64,000 nucleotides of DNA from positions 1 to 64,000 of the forward strand of contig CAAGED010000056.1 of NCBI GenBank assembly GCA_900768505.1, read 5' to 3'. Under the pieces are notes generated by a model. That model saw only the letters and a program-made list of their open reading frames with translations, did not search any database and was not told the origin of the DNA. This DNA is from Lentisphaeria bacterium (GTDB lineage Bacteria > Verrucomicrobiota > Lentisphaeria > Victivallales > Victivallaceae). Made by a program: the position numbers and the translations under genes. Below are positions 26,609 through 35,547 of the stretch, piece after piece. Numbering within the stretch: the first letter of the stretch is position 1; each line of letters starts with the position of its first letter.

Positions 26609-28081
26609 TTATTGGTTTAGGTTATTTATTGTGTCTTTATAGTATAAGATATAAGTTGATACCATTTTTCGCAAGGTGTTTTGATAAAAAAACGGCTTTT
26701 TTGTGCAATAAAGTTGGCGTAATACCGGATAGCGGCCATTGGCACCGTTAAGCATAAATTCGGTGGCGGTCAGCCGATAAGTCGGTGCATTCACTGTTGG
26801 CGTTAAATTAATAATCCGCCCTTTCCTGGTGAGATTCAGCCCGTAAAATCTGGTGGCGTTGGGGTAGGTAGTTGGCGCGTGGTAAATTTCCTGAATGACT
26901 GAGGCAAGTTCGGCGGCGGTAAGTTCAAGCTCGCCTACTCGTTCTTCAAATGGAAACCATTCAAATATTAATTCGTAATTGAGCTCCAGATTTGACTTGT
27001 ATTGCCGGTTTACCGGCAGATTGTGGAGAATCACCTCCGGTTGTTCCGCTATGCGCCGGGCAGAATATCCGTCATCGTTCCGGATGGCTGCAATGGCCAG
27101 GCGGCTGATCGGCGAATTGAAATCATTTTTTGATTGGGGAAATTGCCACGCCTTATTAAGCAAAGCGATGGCAATTCGATTTTTCTCCGCTATTTTTGTC
27201 GCCTCCAAGTGAAGTTGTTTTAGTTTTGGAGGCGTCGGCAGCGACTGATCCGGGTGAATTTCCCGGCTGCTGATTTTGACAATTCGCCGTAAATTGGTGT
27301 CATATCGGAGGTCGCAGCGAATCATGCCGCTGCAGTGCGGCGGAGATTGCAAAAACCAAGTGCGGCCGGAAATTTTTTCTCCTGGTGCGCCCTGATGAGA
27401 GTGGGCACCGGCGATAATATCCAGTTCCGGAAAGTTTTTTGCCAGATCGTAGACCGAATTACTTTTCCCATATTTGCCGCCGTGACGAGCCAAGATGACA
27501 ATATCCGGCCGGGTGCGGAGAACTTCCGGCAAAATTTCCTCGATGGCGGCATTCTCATTATTGAGGGAGAGCGGCAGCGTGTCCGGGCGTCCGGCGATGC
27601 CGATGACGGCAATTTTGAGTTGATTGCGCTCCAGCAGTTTCCAGGATTGAAAACTGGAAGATGGAGGAGAAATGTTGGCGGCCAGAGCGTTTAAATTGCC
27701 TTGATGAAGTAAATTTTCCAGTTGCTCCAGACCGAAATCGAAGTCGTGGTTGCCCGGAATAATCAGGTCAAAAGGCAATTGCCGGAATATTTTTGCAATT
27801 AATTCACCTCGGGTTTCAGCCGCAATCGCCGAGCCCTGAAATGTATCGCCGCAGTCTATCAAAATCAGTTGCGGCTCCTGCCGTTTCATCTTCAGCAGCG
27901 TGGCGGCCCAATTCCATAAATCAGGGGTATTGTCCGAGGTGGAGAGTGTGGCATGGGTGTCGGCGGTAAAAATAATACTTATGGAGCGCAGTTCGCCAGC
28001 GCATGTGATGAACTGCGCTGCAATGATTAGTGAAGTTGTGATGAATTTCAGAAAAAAATTATCAGAAAAAATTTTGCACAT
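26609..28081 (-). CDS. UshA-like 5'-nucleotidase/phosphodiesterase
   Basis: About 490 residues with a signal peptide (FFLKFITTSLIIAAQFITCAG). The calcineurin-like domain shows all the metal sites: FTADTHA near 41, LIDCGDTFQG near 75, IPGNHDFDFG near 107, ARHGGKYG near 195 and AGAHSHQG near 222. The C-terminal 200 residues fit the 5'-nucleotidase substrate domain, though weakly conserved. It would hydrolyse nucleotides or cyclic nucleotides in the periplasm. I use the ATG at 28081, with GGAA upstream; the ATG at 28096 is possible and adds five residues. It is the first gene of an operon with the two FAD-dependent oxidoreductases, an unexpected combination. Confidence 0.8.
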   Translation of the reverse strand: MCKIFSDNFFLKFITTSLIIAAQFITCAGELRSISIIFTADTHATLSTSDNTPDLWNWAATLLKMKRQEPQLILIDCGDTFQGSAIAAETRGELIAKIFRQLPFDLIIPGNHDFDFGLEQLENLLHQGNLNALAANISPPSSSFQSWKLLERNQLKIAVIGIAGRPDTLPLSLNNENAAIEEILPEVLRTRPDIVILARHGGKYGKSNSVYDLAKNFPELDIIAGAHSHQGAPGEKISGRTWFLQSPPHCSGMIRCDLRYDTNLRRIVKISSREIHPDQSLPTPPKLKQLHLEATKIAEKNRIAIALLNKAWQFPQSKNDFNSPISRLAIAAIRNDDGYSARRIAEQPEVILHNLPVNRQYKSNLELNYELIFEWFPFEERVGELELTAAELASVIQEIYHAPTTYPNATRFYGLNLTRKGRIINLTPTVNAPTYRLTATEFMLNGANGRYPVLRQLYCTKKPFFYQNTLRKMVSTYILYYKDTINNLNQ

Positions 28082-28246
28082 AAGTCTTAATTCCATATAA
28101 TGCTGAAAAATATGTTATAATGGAGCGCAAAAAAAAGAAAATCAATTTTTCTTGGCAATAAAGCCTGAAAAAACGTTGCGGCGGTTGAAAAAAAGGCAAT
28201 ATATCGGGTATAAAACGGTAATTAGTTGCAAAAAAATTTGTATTTT

Positions 28247-28259
28247 TCACATTATGTGA
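28247..28259. promoter_or_regulatory. Palindrome in the rpsO promoter region
   Basis: TCACATTATGTGA is a perfect 13-base palindrome with a single central base. It lies about 118 bases before rpsO, within a plausible promoter stretch (TTGTAT just before it, TATTTT just after). It could be a repressor or activator site, or simply chance in AT-rich DNA. Confidence 0.3.
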
Positions 28260-28376
28260 TATTTTAGTGTAAGATTGAGATCTGTAAAAACGGTCCAAGC
28301 GGTTGCCGGGAGTTTAATTCCATGGCCCGGCGGCTTCTGAACACGAACAAAAATGGATGAAATTAAGGATTGAAAA

Positions 28377-28643
28377 ATGGAAAAGTCTGTAAAGTCGGAA
28401 TTGATTGAAAAATTCGGTCGTAAAGAGGGTGACACTGGTTCTCCGGAAGTTCAGATCGCATTGTTGAGCGGTCGTATTGTTGAACTTACCGAACATTTGC
28501 GCACCAACAAAAAAGACAACAGCACCCGTCGCGGTTTGCTTGCAATGGTAACCCGTCGCAAGAAGTTGCTGGCTTATTTGATGCGCGAAAACCGCGAGAG
28601 CTACCTGGCCATCACTGAAACTTTGGGCATCCGTCGCAAGTAA
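28377..28643 (+). CDS. rpsO: 30S ribosomal protein S15
   Basis: An 88-residue S15 of standard length, binding 16S rRNA in the platform of the small subunit. The conserved blocks are GDTGSPEVQIALLSGRI near 19, DNSTRRGLLAMVTRRKKLL near 47 and a short basic tail. AAGGA lies 7 bases before the ATG. It is followed by a terminator and then pnp, the rpsO-pnp order kept in many bacteria, but here with 636 bases between them. Confidence 0.98.
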   Translation: MEKSVKSELIEKFGRKEGDTGSPEVQIALLSGRIVELTEHLRTNKKDNSTRRGLLAMVTRRKKLLAYLMRENRESYLAITETLGIRRK

Positions 28644-28730
28644 TTGCGCGGCACTGTCGATTTTAATTCTGAATGGTTATTGTTTAAATAACGGGTTTTA
28701 GAGTTAAAATTAAGTTTTAAATATTATATA

Positions 28731-28782
28731 CCGGAATTTTCATTGATAAAAAAATGAAAGTTTCGGTTTGTTTTGTTTTTTT
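28731..28782 (+). terminator. Rho-independent terminator of rpsO
   Basis: An imperfect hairpin (CCGGAATTTTCATT with AATGAAAGTTTCGG, 28731-28765) is followed by TTTGTTTTGTTTTTTT. It lies about 88 bases after the rpsO stop. It would separate rpsO from pnp at least partly. Confidence 0.7.
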
Positions 28783-29042
28783 GCGGGTGTTCTGTTGAGA
28801 AAAAGAACTAACACTTGGGAAATGATATTTTCAGGTTGAATTTTTTGACGGAGCCCGAAAAATTGGATATTCCCGTGATTGGGGACGATGGGCCGCGGGC
28901 GGCGCATGACAGGTCTGATTGGCGGGATGGGTTGTTTTCCGGATATTTTTTTATGAATAAAGTTGTTTTTTTGCGATGGACGGGTTGGAAGTTTTATCGC
29001 AAAATAATTTTGTCAGGTATTTGGCGGCAGTTAGGGAACGGC

Positions 29043-29114
29043 GGTGGAATTCAGTCGCTATCAACATTCGGCGGCGTCATTGACGCGGTGGAGTTTTGAT
29101 AGCGCGATTCCGCT
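29043..29114 (+). promoter_or_regulatory. Structured 5' leader element of pnp
   Basis: An outer stem pairs GGTGGAAT (29043-29050) with ATTCCGCT (29107-29114), allowing G-U pairs. After an internal loop CGCTATCAA (29056-29064) pairs with TTGATAGCG (29096-29104). The inner part holds GCGTCATTGACGC, which folds on itself. It ends 165 bases before the pnp ATG. In E. coli the pnp leader has an RNase III-cut stem used for autocontrol; a similar role is an inference from position and shape only. Confidence 0.45.
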
Positions 29115-29279
29115 CCAACTTATCGGCAGTCGGGAGTCTGAAAAAATCAGTATTCAATAAATTCCGGAAATCCGGGGGTGACGGATTATTCACCTGTAAA
29201 TTTTTTTGCTCCGGCGTTTCGGGGCGGAGAATGGCGTCGTTCCAACCGGGGCTAAAAATTAAAGACAAAGGAATTTATT

Positions 29280-31388
29280 ATGTCTGAAGAAAAAGTAGTT
29301 TTTTCATTGGATGGCAATCGCACCATCGAAATTGCCACCGGAAAAGTGGCCAAGTTGGCCAATGGCGCCTGCACCGTTCGCATGGGGGATACCATAGTTT
29401 TGGTTACCGCCTGTTCAGGTCCGGCCAAGCCGGGTACGGATTTTCTCCCGTTGCAGGTGGATTATCGGGAGAAATACAGCGCGGCCGGTCGTTTCCCCGG
29501 CGGTTACATCAAGCGTGAGGGACGCCCCACTGACAAGGAGATTTTGACTTGCCGGGTGGCTGACCGTCCTTTGCGTCCGCTCTTCCCCAAAGGGTATTTT
29601 GATGACGTTCAGGTTTGCGGTTTGCTGCTCAGTACTGACGGCGTAAATGAGCCGGATGTGTTGTTGATGCTGGGTGCTTCAGCGGCGTTGGTACTCTCTG
29701 ATATGCCTTTCCAGGGGCCGATTGGCGCAGTAAGAGTTGGCAAAGTTGACGGTCAGTTGGTGGCCAACCCCTCCGTTGAGGAGATGAAGCGCTCTACCAT
29801 TGATTTGATTTACGCCGGTTTGCCGGATAAAGTTATTATGATTGAGGGCGAAGCCGAAGAGTGCAGTGAAGACGAATTGGCTCAGGCGATGTTTTTCGCC
29901 AATGAAATTGTAAAAGAGCAGTGCAAGGCACAGTTGGAATTGGCCGCTCGAGGCGGCAAGGCCAAAAAGGAGCCGGTGCTGCATTTGGTGCCGGATGCGA
30001 TGATGGCCGCTTTGCGCGGGCAGGTTTATGCCCAGTTGGAGGTTGCGTCGGTTATCCCGGGCAAACAGGAGCGCGGTGAGGCGCTGGAAGTGATTCTCTC
30101 CGGGGCCAAGGTTGCCATGCGTGAGCAGTTTGCCGATATGAGTGACGATGATTTCAATCTGGAAATGAATAAAGGTTTTGATGACCTGGTTCGTGAAGCT
30201 ATTCGTAAGGCCATCATTGAGAAGCAGTATCGTCCGGACGGCCGGGCGATTGACCAAATCCGTCCGCTCTCAGCTGAAGTAGGCGTTTTGCCGGTGGTAC
30301 ACGGCAGTGCCCTCTTCTCCCGCGGCGAAACTCAGGCGCTGGTGATTGCCACACTGGGTAATGAAAAAGATGCGCAGGAGAGCGACAATATTACCGGAGA
30401 TGGTTCTTCCAATGTGAAGCGTTTTTATCTGCACTACAATTTCCCGAACTACAGCGTAGGCGAAGTCGGACGTATTACCGGTCCGGGGCGGCGTGAAATA
30501 GGTCACGGCGATCTGGCGGAACGTTCAGTATCCAAGGTTGTGCCTAAGGATTTCCCGTATGTAGTGCGTTGTGTTTCTGAAATTATGTCTTCCAACGGTT
30601 CAACTTCCATGGCGTCGGTTTGCGGTGCGACACTGGCGTTGATGGATGCCGGTGTACCGATTAAATCGCCGGTGGTCGGAATCAGTTGCGGTTTGGTTAC
30701 CGAGGGTGACAAGGAGTTGATTTTGACCGATATTATCGGAGCGGAAGACCATTTCGGCGATATGGACTTCAAGGTATGCGGAACCAGAGACGGTATCACC
30801 GGATTCCAGTTGGACTTGAAGTTGCCGGGAATCAAGATTGATTTGCTTTGTGAAGCGATGGTGCGCAACCATGCGGCGCGGGAGCAGATTATGAAGGTTG
30901 TTACCGATTGCATTGCGGAACCCCGGGCAGAAATCAGTGAGCGCGCTCCCCGGATTGAAGTGGTAAAGATTAATCCGGAGAAGATTGGCGCATTGATTGG
31001 CCCCGGCGGCAAGAATATCAAGGCAATTACTGAGGAGACTCAGGCCAATATTGATATTGATGACAGCGGCGAAGTCAAGATTATGGCGGCGGACAAGAAG
31101 CATTTGGATATGGCGATTGAGCGGGTACTGGGTTGCACTGCTCAGGCGGAAATCGGCAAGATTTACCGTGGCAAAGTGGTCAGTGTCCGGGATTTCGGTG
31201 CATTTGTGGAAATTTTGCCGGGTCAGGAGGGATTGCTCCACATCTCCGAGATGGCGGATTATCGGGTAAAGACGGTTACGGATATTTGCAACGAGGGTGA
31301 TTTGGTTACGGTAAAAGTAATTGACATTGACCAGAGCGGTAAAATTCGACTGAGCCGTAAGGCGGCGTTGAAAGAGATTGATAAATAG
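29280..31388 (+). CDS. pnp: Polyribonucleotide nucleotidyltransferase (PNPase)
   Basis: A 702-residue 3'-to-5' phosphorolytic exoribonuclease, of normal length. It has two RNase PH domains (about 10-215 and 310-545) joined by a helical linker, with the catalytic motif region FGDMDFKVCGTRDGITGFQ in the second near 490. A KH domain (IGPGGKNIKAITEET near 573) and an S1 domain (GKVVSVRDFGAFVEILPGQ near 625) end the protein. AAAGGAA precedes the ATG. It works in RNA decay, often with RNase E-type enzymes and helicases. Confidence 0.98.
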   Translation: MSEEKVVFSLDGNRTIEIATGKVAKLANGACTVRMGDTIVLVTACSGPAKPGTDFLPLQVDYREKYSAAGRFPGGYIKREGRPTDKEILTCRVADRPLRPLFPKGYFDDVQVCGLLLSTDGVNEPDVLLMLGASAALVLSDMPFQGPIGAVRVGKVDGQLVANPSVEEMKRSTIDLIYAGLPDKVIMIEGEAEECSEDELAQAMFFANEIVKEQCKAQLELAARGGKAKKEPVLHLVPDAMMAALRGQVYAQLEVASVIPGKQERGEALEVILSGAKVAMREQFADMSDDDFNLEMNKGFDDLVREAIRKAIIEKQYRPDGRAIDQIRPLSAEVGVLPVVHGSALFSRGETQALVIATLGNEKDAQESDNITGDGSSNVKRFYLHYNFPNYSVGEVGRITGPGRREIGHGDLAERSVSKVVPKDFPYVVRCVSEIMSSNGSTSMASVCGATLALMDAGVPIKSPVVGISCGLVTEGDKELILTDIIGAEDHFGDMDFKVCGTRDGITGFQLDLKLPGIKIDLLCEAMVRNHAAREQIMKVVTDCIAEPRAEISERAPRIEVVKINPEKIGALIGPGGKNIKAITEETQANIDIDDSGEVKIMAADKKHLDMAIERVLGCTAQAEIGKIYRGKVVSVRDFGAFVEILPGQEGLLHISEMADYRVKTVTDICNEGDLVTVKVIDIDQSGKIRLSRKAALKEIDK

Positions 31389-31505
31389 TCGTTCATACAA
31401 AAGTCGATTTCTTGCCTAAATGATGTTTGAAGTGTCAAGTATGTTAAGCTGTTCAAGGTCTAAAGCAACTAAATATACACTCCATTCGATTGTATTTTTT
31501 ATTTA

Positions 31506-31530
31506 ATTTCCCGGCAAACTGCCGGGAAAT
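31506..31530. other. Perfect inverted repeat after pnp
   Basis: ATTTCCCGGCA and TGCCGGGAAAT form an 11-bp stem with the loop AAC, 117 bases after the pnp stop. With no T-run after it, it may be a 3'-end stabiliser or processing site rather than an intrinsic terminator. Confidence 0.5.
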
Positions 31531-31627
31531 ATATAAAGAATGCTTAAAATATTGCAATTTTGGGCAATAAAACTGATCGGCTTTTGCACAAATGACTCCT
31601 GAGAGAGATTATTTGTCAAGAAAAAAT

Positions 31628-31668
31628 CTCAAATTTTTGAAAAATTCTGAGTCAAAATATTTTTTTTG
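31628..31668 (+). terminator. Possible terminator downstream of pnp
   Basis: CTCAAATTT and AAATTCTGAG pair with one bulged base, followed after a few bases by TTTTTTTT. It is about 240 bases from the pnp stop, so the assignment is weak. Confidence 0.35.
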
Positions 31669-31931
31669 CGCTGCGTTATTCATGACTTGCTCTACCTGAT
31701 GTATTGAGGCTTGCGCAGACTTCGTTTTTCAGTAGATATACTGGCATTGTACACTCGTAGACAACTCTGATCTCCCATAATATCTAAATAAGATTTTATT
31801 CCGGGAAATTCTGAAATAAGATTTTTAATTCCGGCTTGGCAATGTATATTAGCATTGCGGGGTCAGAGTTTTTTTTGTCTTCGCAGGTGAAAAAAAGCAA
31901 TACTCAATTCAGATAAAGGATTTTTTTTATT

Positions 31932-33227
31932 ATGAAAATTGCGGTTATTGGCGGTATTGGCGCACTGCCGAGGAAAATCGGAGGAATTCCGGGGGGGAAT
32001 CGGCCGGAGGAGTTTGGAGATATATATTTGGAGCGTTTTCTGCACCGAGTGGCCAGATACCAGACATCGGATCTGGTAGCGGTGATCGGCGGATTGGTGG
32101 CGGATATGGAGTATGTTTACGAATATAAAAAAATGATGGCGCTTCTGCAGCAGAGTAAACTGCCAATTATTGCCGCGGCAAATCAGTCCGATCCTTGCGG
32201 ATTGAATTTATTTAAAACGAGTTATTGCCTGGAAAATGGAAAACTGCTGAAACTCCGCTCAATGAATGATTCCGTATCCGGTGATATAAATTTCACCTTG
32301 GGTGAGCCGGGCAGCCGATTGGAAATTAACTGCGAAAATAATTTGACAAACATTGTAATACCACCCTGCCGGGGCGAAAAATTATCATACGCCATGATTG
32401 AAATCGATGAAGCGGGGAATTGCCGGGGTGAGGAGTGTGATTTGAAAATGTCAGCTGAACTTGGGTTGTATGATTTTCATATTCATACCTCCCGGGCGTA
32501 TTGTGCGGAGGATTTGACACCGGATAAGACGGTGGCGCTGATGAAAATATTTAATTTGCGCGGTGGCGCATTGGTGGAACATTCCGGGCAGTTGTTTTAT
32601 GCGCTCCGCGAATATTGGAGCAGTCGTTACAATTCCAATTATCCGGAAAATTCCCAGCTTAATGACGAAGCGTTGGCGGCCATGCTTTATCGGCGGCATC
32701 AGGCAATGGCGGAGGCCAAATTGGACTTATACCGGGGAATTGAACTTGATGTGGCATCCGACGGGCGGGTGATTGGCAGCCGGGAATTGGATGAGGCGTG
32801 TCAGGTGCGTTTGGGGGCAATTCATGCATTTGATTGCAATCAGAGTTGCGGGGCAGTGGCGGCGGAGCGGGAATTTTTAATTCGTTTGGCGGGATTGTGC
32901 AGGGGAAAAATTGATATATTGGCGCATCCGTTTCGAGTTTTATATCAGCGGAAGATTCCATTGACATTGGATTTGATGGCGGCGGTGGCCGGGATTTTAA
33001 AGCAGCACGGAATTGCCGCTGAAATAAATTTCCATTGTGGCAATAAGCCGGAATTGGAATTTTTTGCCATGTGCCTGGCGGAGAATGTGAAATTGACTTT
33101 TGGCAGTGATACCCACGCCAGTTACGAGGTGGGAGAGTTTTATCCACACTGGGAATTGATTAAGCAGTTGGGTATTGCTCATGATTACACCAAATATTTT
33201 TGGTCGCCGACGGGAAAAAAACGGTAG
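31932..33227 (+). CDS. PHP-domain protein with degenerate phosphoesterase domain
   Basis: A 431-residue protein in two parts. The C-terminal part (from about 178) is a PHP domain with the family's metal motifs: YDFHIHTSRAYC, ALVEHSG, YRGIELDV, ILAHPFR and TFGSDTHA. The N-terminal 170 residues have the layout of a calcineurin-like phosphoesterase, but the metal ligands are replaced: AVIGGIGAL where D-x-H is expected, AVIGGLVAD for GD, and IAAANQSDP for GNHD. I infer an inactive fold, perhaps for binding a partner or nucleotide. The PHP part may be a phosphatase or nuclease of unknown substrate. It is a single gene; it converges on the ankyrin gene. Confidence 0.7.
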   Translation: MKIAVIGGIGALPRKIGGIPGGNRPEEFGDIYLERFLHRVARYQTSDLVAVIGGLVADMEYVYEYKKMMALLQQSKLPIIAAANQSDPCGLNLFKTSYCLENGKLLKLRSMNDSVSGDINFTLGEPGSRLEINCENNLTNIVIPPCRGEKLSYAMIEIDEAGNCRGEECDLKMSAELGLYDFHIHTSRAYCAEDLTPDKTVALMKIFNLRGGALVEHSGQLFYALREYWSSRYNSNYPENSQLNDEALAAMLYRRHQAMAEAKLDLYRGIELDVASDGRVIGSRELDEACQVRLGAIHAFDCNQSCGAVAAEREFLIRLAGLCRGKIDILAHPFRVLYQRKIPLTLDLMAAVAGILKQHGIAAEINFHCGNKPELEFFAMCLAENVKLTFGSDTHASYEVGEFYPHWELIKQLGIAHDYTKYFWSPTGKKR

Positions 33228-33320
33228 TAGATGTGAAGTTGAGCGACTGCCGGAAATCCTGATGCTTTTTTATTGATAATCAAGCGACTGAATGCTTTTT
33301 TTTGCTCGACGGGTAAGGCG

Positions 33321-35537
33321 TTACTCTGCCGCCGGCCGGGTGGGCGCCAAATTGATTGATTCACAAAAATCAATCAGCGGCTGGTATTTATGAATTATGC
33401 CGTAATCCATAATGTTGATGTTGTGGCCATCCACAATTTCCTTATTCGCTCCCTTGCTGATTAAATATTTTACCATCAGCATATTGTGATTGTCGGCGGC
33501 GCAGATTAGAGCGGGACTGCTGCCGTTGGCCGGTTTCTGATTTATGTCGGCGCCGGCGGCCAGCAGGGCATCCACAATTGGCAGTGATTCCTCCTTGCCG
33601 TAGCAGGCGGTCATTGCGAGAGCGGAATATCCGACATCATTGAGGGCGTTGGGATCGGCGCCGTATTGGAGCAATAATTTTACCGCCGGAAGATTTTTTA
33701 GCGTGCAGGCTTTGTAGAGGGGGCGTTTATTGTGATAATCGCTGATTTCAGTATCGGCGCCCCGTTTCAGGCAATATTCCAAAATTTCAATGTTGAAGCC
33801 TTTTTGCACGATATGGTGTAAAAATGTTTGTCGGGAGTAACTGCTGCGGTCGTTAAGTGTTCCAACGGCGGTTGCCATGTCAATAAATTCCTTAGCCAGC
33901 GTGCAGTCTCCCTTGGTATAAATACTTCTCGCGTGAACGTTGTTGATGCTGGAGGTGAGCAAATTGCCCCGATTACAGGGGAAAAAAGCGTATGATTGAC
34001 CGCGAGAGGTATTTTGAGTGCGGGCAAAAAGCTCCATGGCGGTGAGGCGGTCGTCCTGACGGGCTTGGGGATTGTAGACGATGGAGCGTAAAATTTGGTG
34101 CATTTTTGGTAATTGTTGTGATTGACCAAGTTTGATTGCCCGTTTGAATTGCTTCTGATTGTCGCCGCTAAACGCCCGGGCAAACATTGGCACATCAATA
34201 AAGCTGAATGGATATGTGGCGCTGGTGGCGTTGCTGTAACGGCGGGCGTTGTAGTCTTGAATGTCAATTTTCTTGGCGATTTCGCCGGCCTTGGCGTAAT
34301 TGCCGCTGAAAAACTCAATGGCGCACTCCGCTTCGTCCAAGGTTAGCATTTTGTTGGCGTTGGTGAAGTTATCCCGGCGCATTTGGTTGATTCCAGCGAT
34401 GAGATTCTGCCGCAGTTCCGGCCGTGTTTGCAGGAGCGTAATTGCGCTCAGATAATCAATATCCTGCATGGCAATGTCCAGGGCATCCAATGCCCGACAA
34501 ATCATTTCCGAGTCGGGTTGGTGGTACTTGGCAAGTAAATTGGCAAATCTGATGATTCCGTCGATTGAACCGCCCCAGCGCGGCCGGTGGAAGAATGGAT
34601 AAACACTACCAACGGCGTAAAAATCGCATTGGAGTAATAAAAGTTTTTGGAAATAATATTCACTTGGGTGTTCCGTATTGTTCAGCAGAGAACACGCCAA
34701 TAATAATTTGTAGGCATCTTTGGATTGGGGGTTTAGTTCCAACGCCTGATTTGCGACAATCTCGCACTCTTTTAGCTTCCGGTGGAAAATTTTAAAATTT
34801 TCATCTGAAACACTGCTCGCCCATCCTTTTCCCCGAGCCTCCCCGCCAAGAAAGTAGTTGTATCTCGCTTCCATTAGTTTGTTGAACCATGCCGGAATTT
34901 TTTGGTTGTTTTTGAAAAAATATTTGTAATTCAACTCAATATCATCGACGTTCATGTATGCCAGATGCAAAATGAATTCATTATCCGGGTAGGCATCCGC
35001 CGCTTTGAGCGCATATCTGAAAGCGTTATGAAAATAAATATCCGACAATGATGATCTAGCAACCAGATTATAAAAAAGAAGCGCCTTTAAAAGCGGAAGA
35101 TTGGTATTTGGATTGTTATTTATCCAGTTAATAATATCCACCTGCCCGTATTCCCGATATTGCTGGGGGTAGTTATTCCAAGCAGTGATAATATCCGCCA
35201 TTTCCACCGGAAAATCGGCCGGGTTTACCTGACGGGGAAACTGCTGATCCGGATCGGCAACCATCTCCAGCCAATCGTTGCATTGCTGCCGCCGGAGTTG
35301 CGGATACTTGCTTTGGAGCTCGGTAAAAAGCAAATCTTTCACCTGATTGATTTGTTGGCGCCGGGTGGTGGCGGAGGGGAGCATTTTAAACGCATTCTCG
35401 CCGATTGGATCCGTGATTTCGCAGACATCTGGTATTTCAATTGCTTCATCCTGAGGTGTGTTGAGGTTAATTATTTGCACGGATGAGAAGGCTGCAACTC
35501 CCAGACCAAGTAAAATTATAAAAAAAGAGGTAATCAT
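33321..35537 (-). CDS. Membrane-anchored ankyrin-repeat protein
   Basis: About 738 residues. A signal anchor or signal peptide is at the N-terminus (MITSFFIILLGLGVAAFSSV). Residues 40-560 are helical, TPR-like in places (AFRYALKAADAYPDNEFILH, ANQALELNPQSKDAYKLLL), with no family that I recognise. At about 610-735 lie four ankyrin repeats (for example LYKACTLKNLPAVKLLLQYG and VDALLAAGADINQ). AAGGA stands 7 bases before the ATG at 35537; the open frame up to 35663 runs into the upstream gene and is not used. It follows the small membrane protein by 10 bases, so they are cotranscribed. A role in binding other proteins outside the cytoplasm is likely; nothing shows which. Confidence 0.75.
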   Translation of the reverse strand: MITSFFIILLGLGVAAFSSVQIINLNTPQDEAIEIPDVCEITDPIGENAFKMLPSATTRRQQINQVKDLLFTELQSKYPQLRRQQCNDWLEMVADPDQQFPRQVNPADFPVEMADIITAWNNYPQQYREYGQVDIINWINNNPNTNLPLLKALLFYNLVARSSLSDIYFHNAFRYALKAADAYPDNEFILHLAYMNVDDIELNYKYFFKNNQKIPAWFNKLMEARYNYFLGGEARGKGWASSVSDENFKIFHRKLKECEIVANQALELNPQSKDAYKLLLACSLLNNTEHPSEYYFQKLLLLQCDFYAVGSVYPFFHRPRWGGSIDGIIRFANLLAKYHQPDSEMICRALDALDIAMQDIDYLSAITLLQTRPELRQNLIAGINQMRRDNFTNANKMLTLDEAECAIEFFSGNYAKAGEIAKKIDIQDYNARRYSNATSATYPFSFIDVPMFARAFSGDNQKQFKRAIKLGQSQQLPKMHQILRSIVYNPQARQDDRLTAMELFARTQNTSRGQSYAFFPCNRGNLLTSSINNVHARSIYTKGDCTLAKEFIDMATAVGTLNDRSSYSRQTFLHHIVQKGFNIEILEYCLKRGADTEISDYHNKRPLYKACTLKNLPAVKLLLQYGADPNALNDVGYSALAMTACYGKEESLPIVDALLAAGADINQKPANGSSPALICAADNHNMLMVKYLISKGANKEIVDGHNINIMDYGIIHKYQPLIDFCESINLAPTRPAAE

Positions 35538-35547
35538 AATTGGATCC

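Larger units (their letters stand above)
28644..29279 (+). other. rpsO-pnp intergenic region and pnp leader
   Basis: A 636-base stretch. The first part carries the rpsO terminator (28731-28782). The rest is probably promoter and a long 5' leader of pnp, including a large two-part hairpin at 29043-29114. A 94-codon frame at 28815-29099 exists but lacks coding character and runs through the hairpin. Confidence 0.5.
31389..31931. other. 543-bp intergenic region
   Basis: No gene seen. It holds a perfect 11-bp inverted repeat with a 3-base loop (31506-31530, ATTTCCCGGCA/TGCCGGGAAAT) without a T-run, and a second hairpin with a T-run (31628-31668) that could end pnp transcripts. From 31700 to 31930 it is AT-rich and presumably carries the promoter of the next gene; AAGGA lies before the ATG at 31932. 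Confidence 0.45.

Noticed and set aside
28815..29099. A 94-residue frame between rpsO and pnp
   Set aside because: It overlaps the structured pnp leader and has no domain or good start site.
15940..31580. Recurrent GCAATAAA in several places (near 15,947, 26,702, 28,155 and 31,562)
   Set aside because: Positions relative to genes differ and one lies in a coding region, so chance in AT-rich DNA is the simplest explanation.
33240..33305. Two imperfect copies of GCGACTG...ATGCTTTTTT
   Set aside because: Too short and too AT-rich to call a repeat; it may be part of termination signals between convergent genes.
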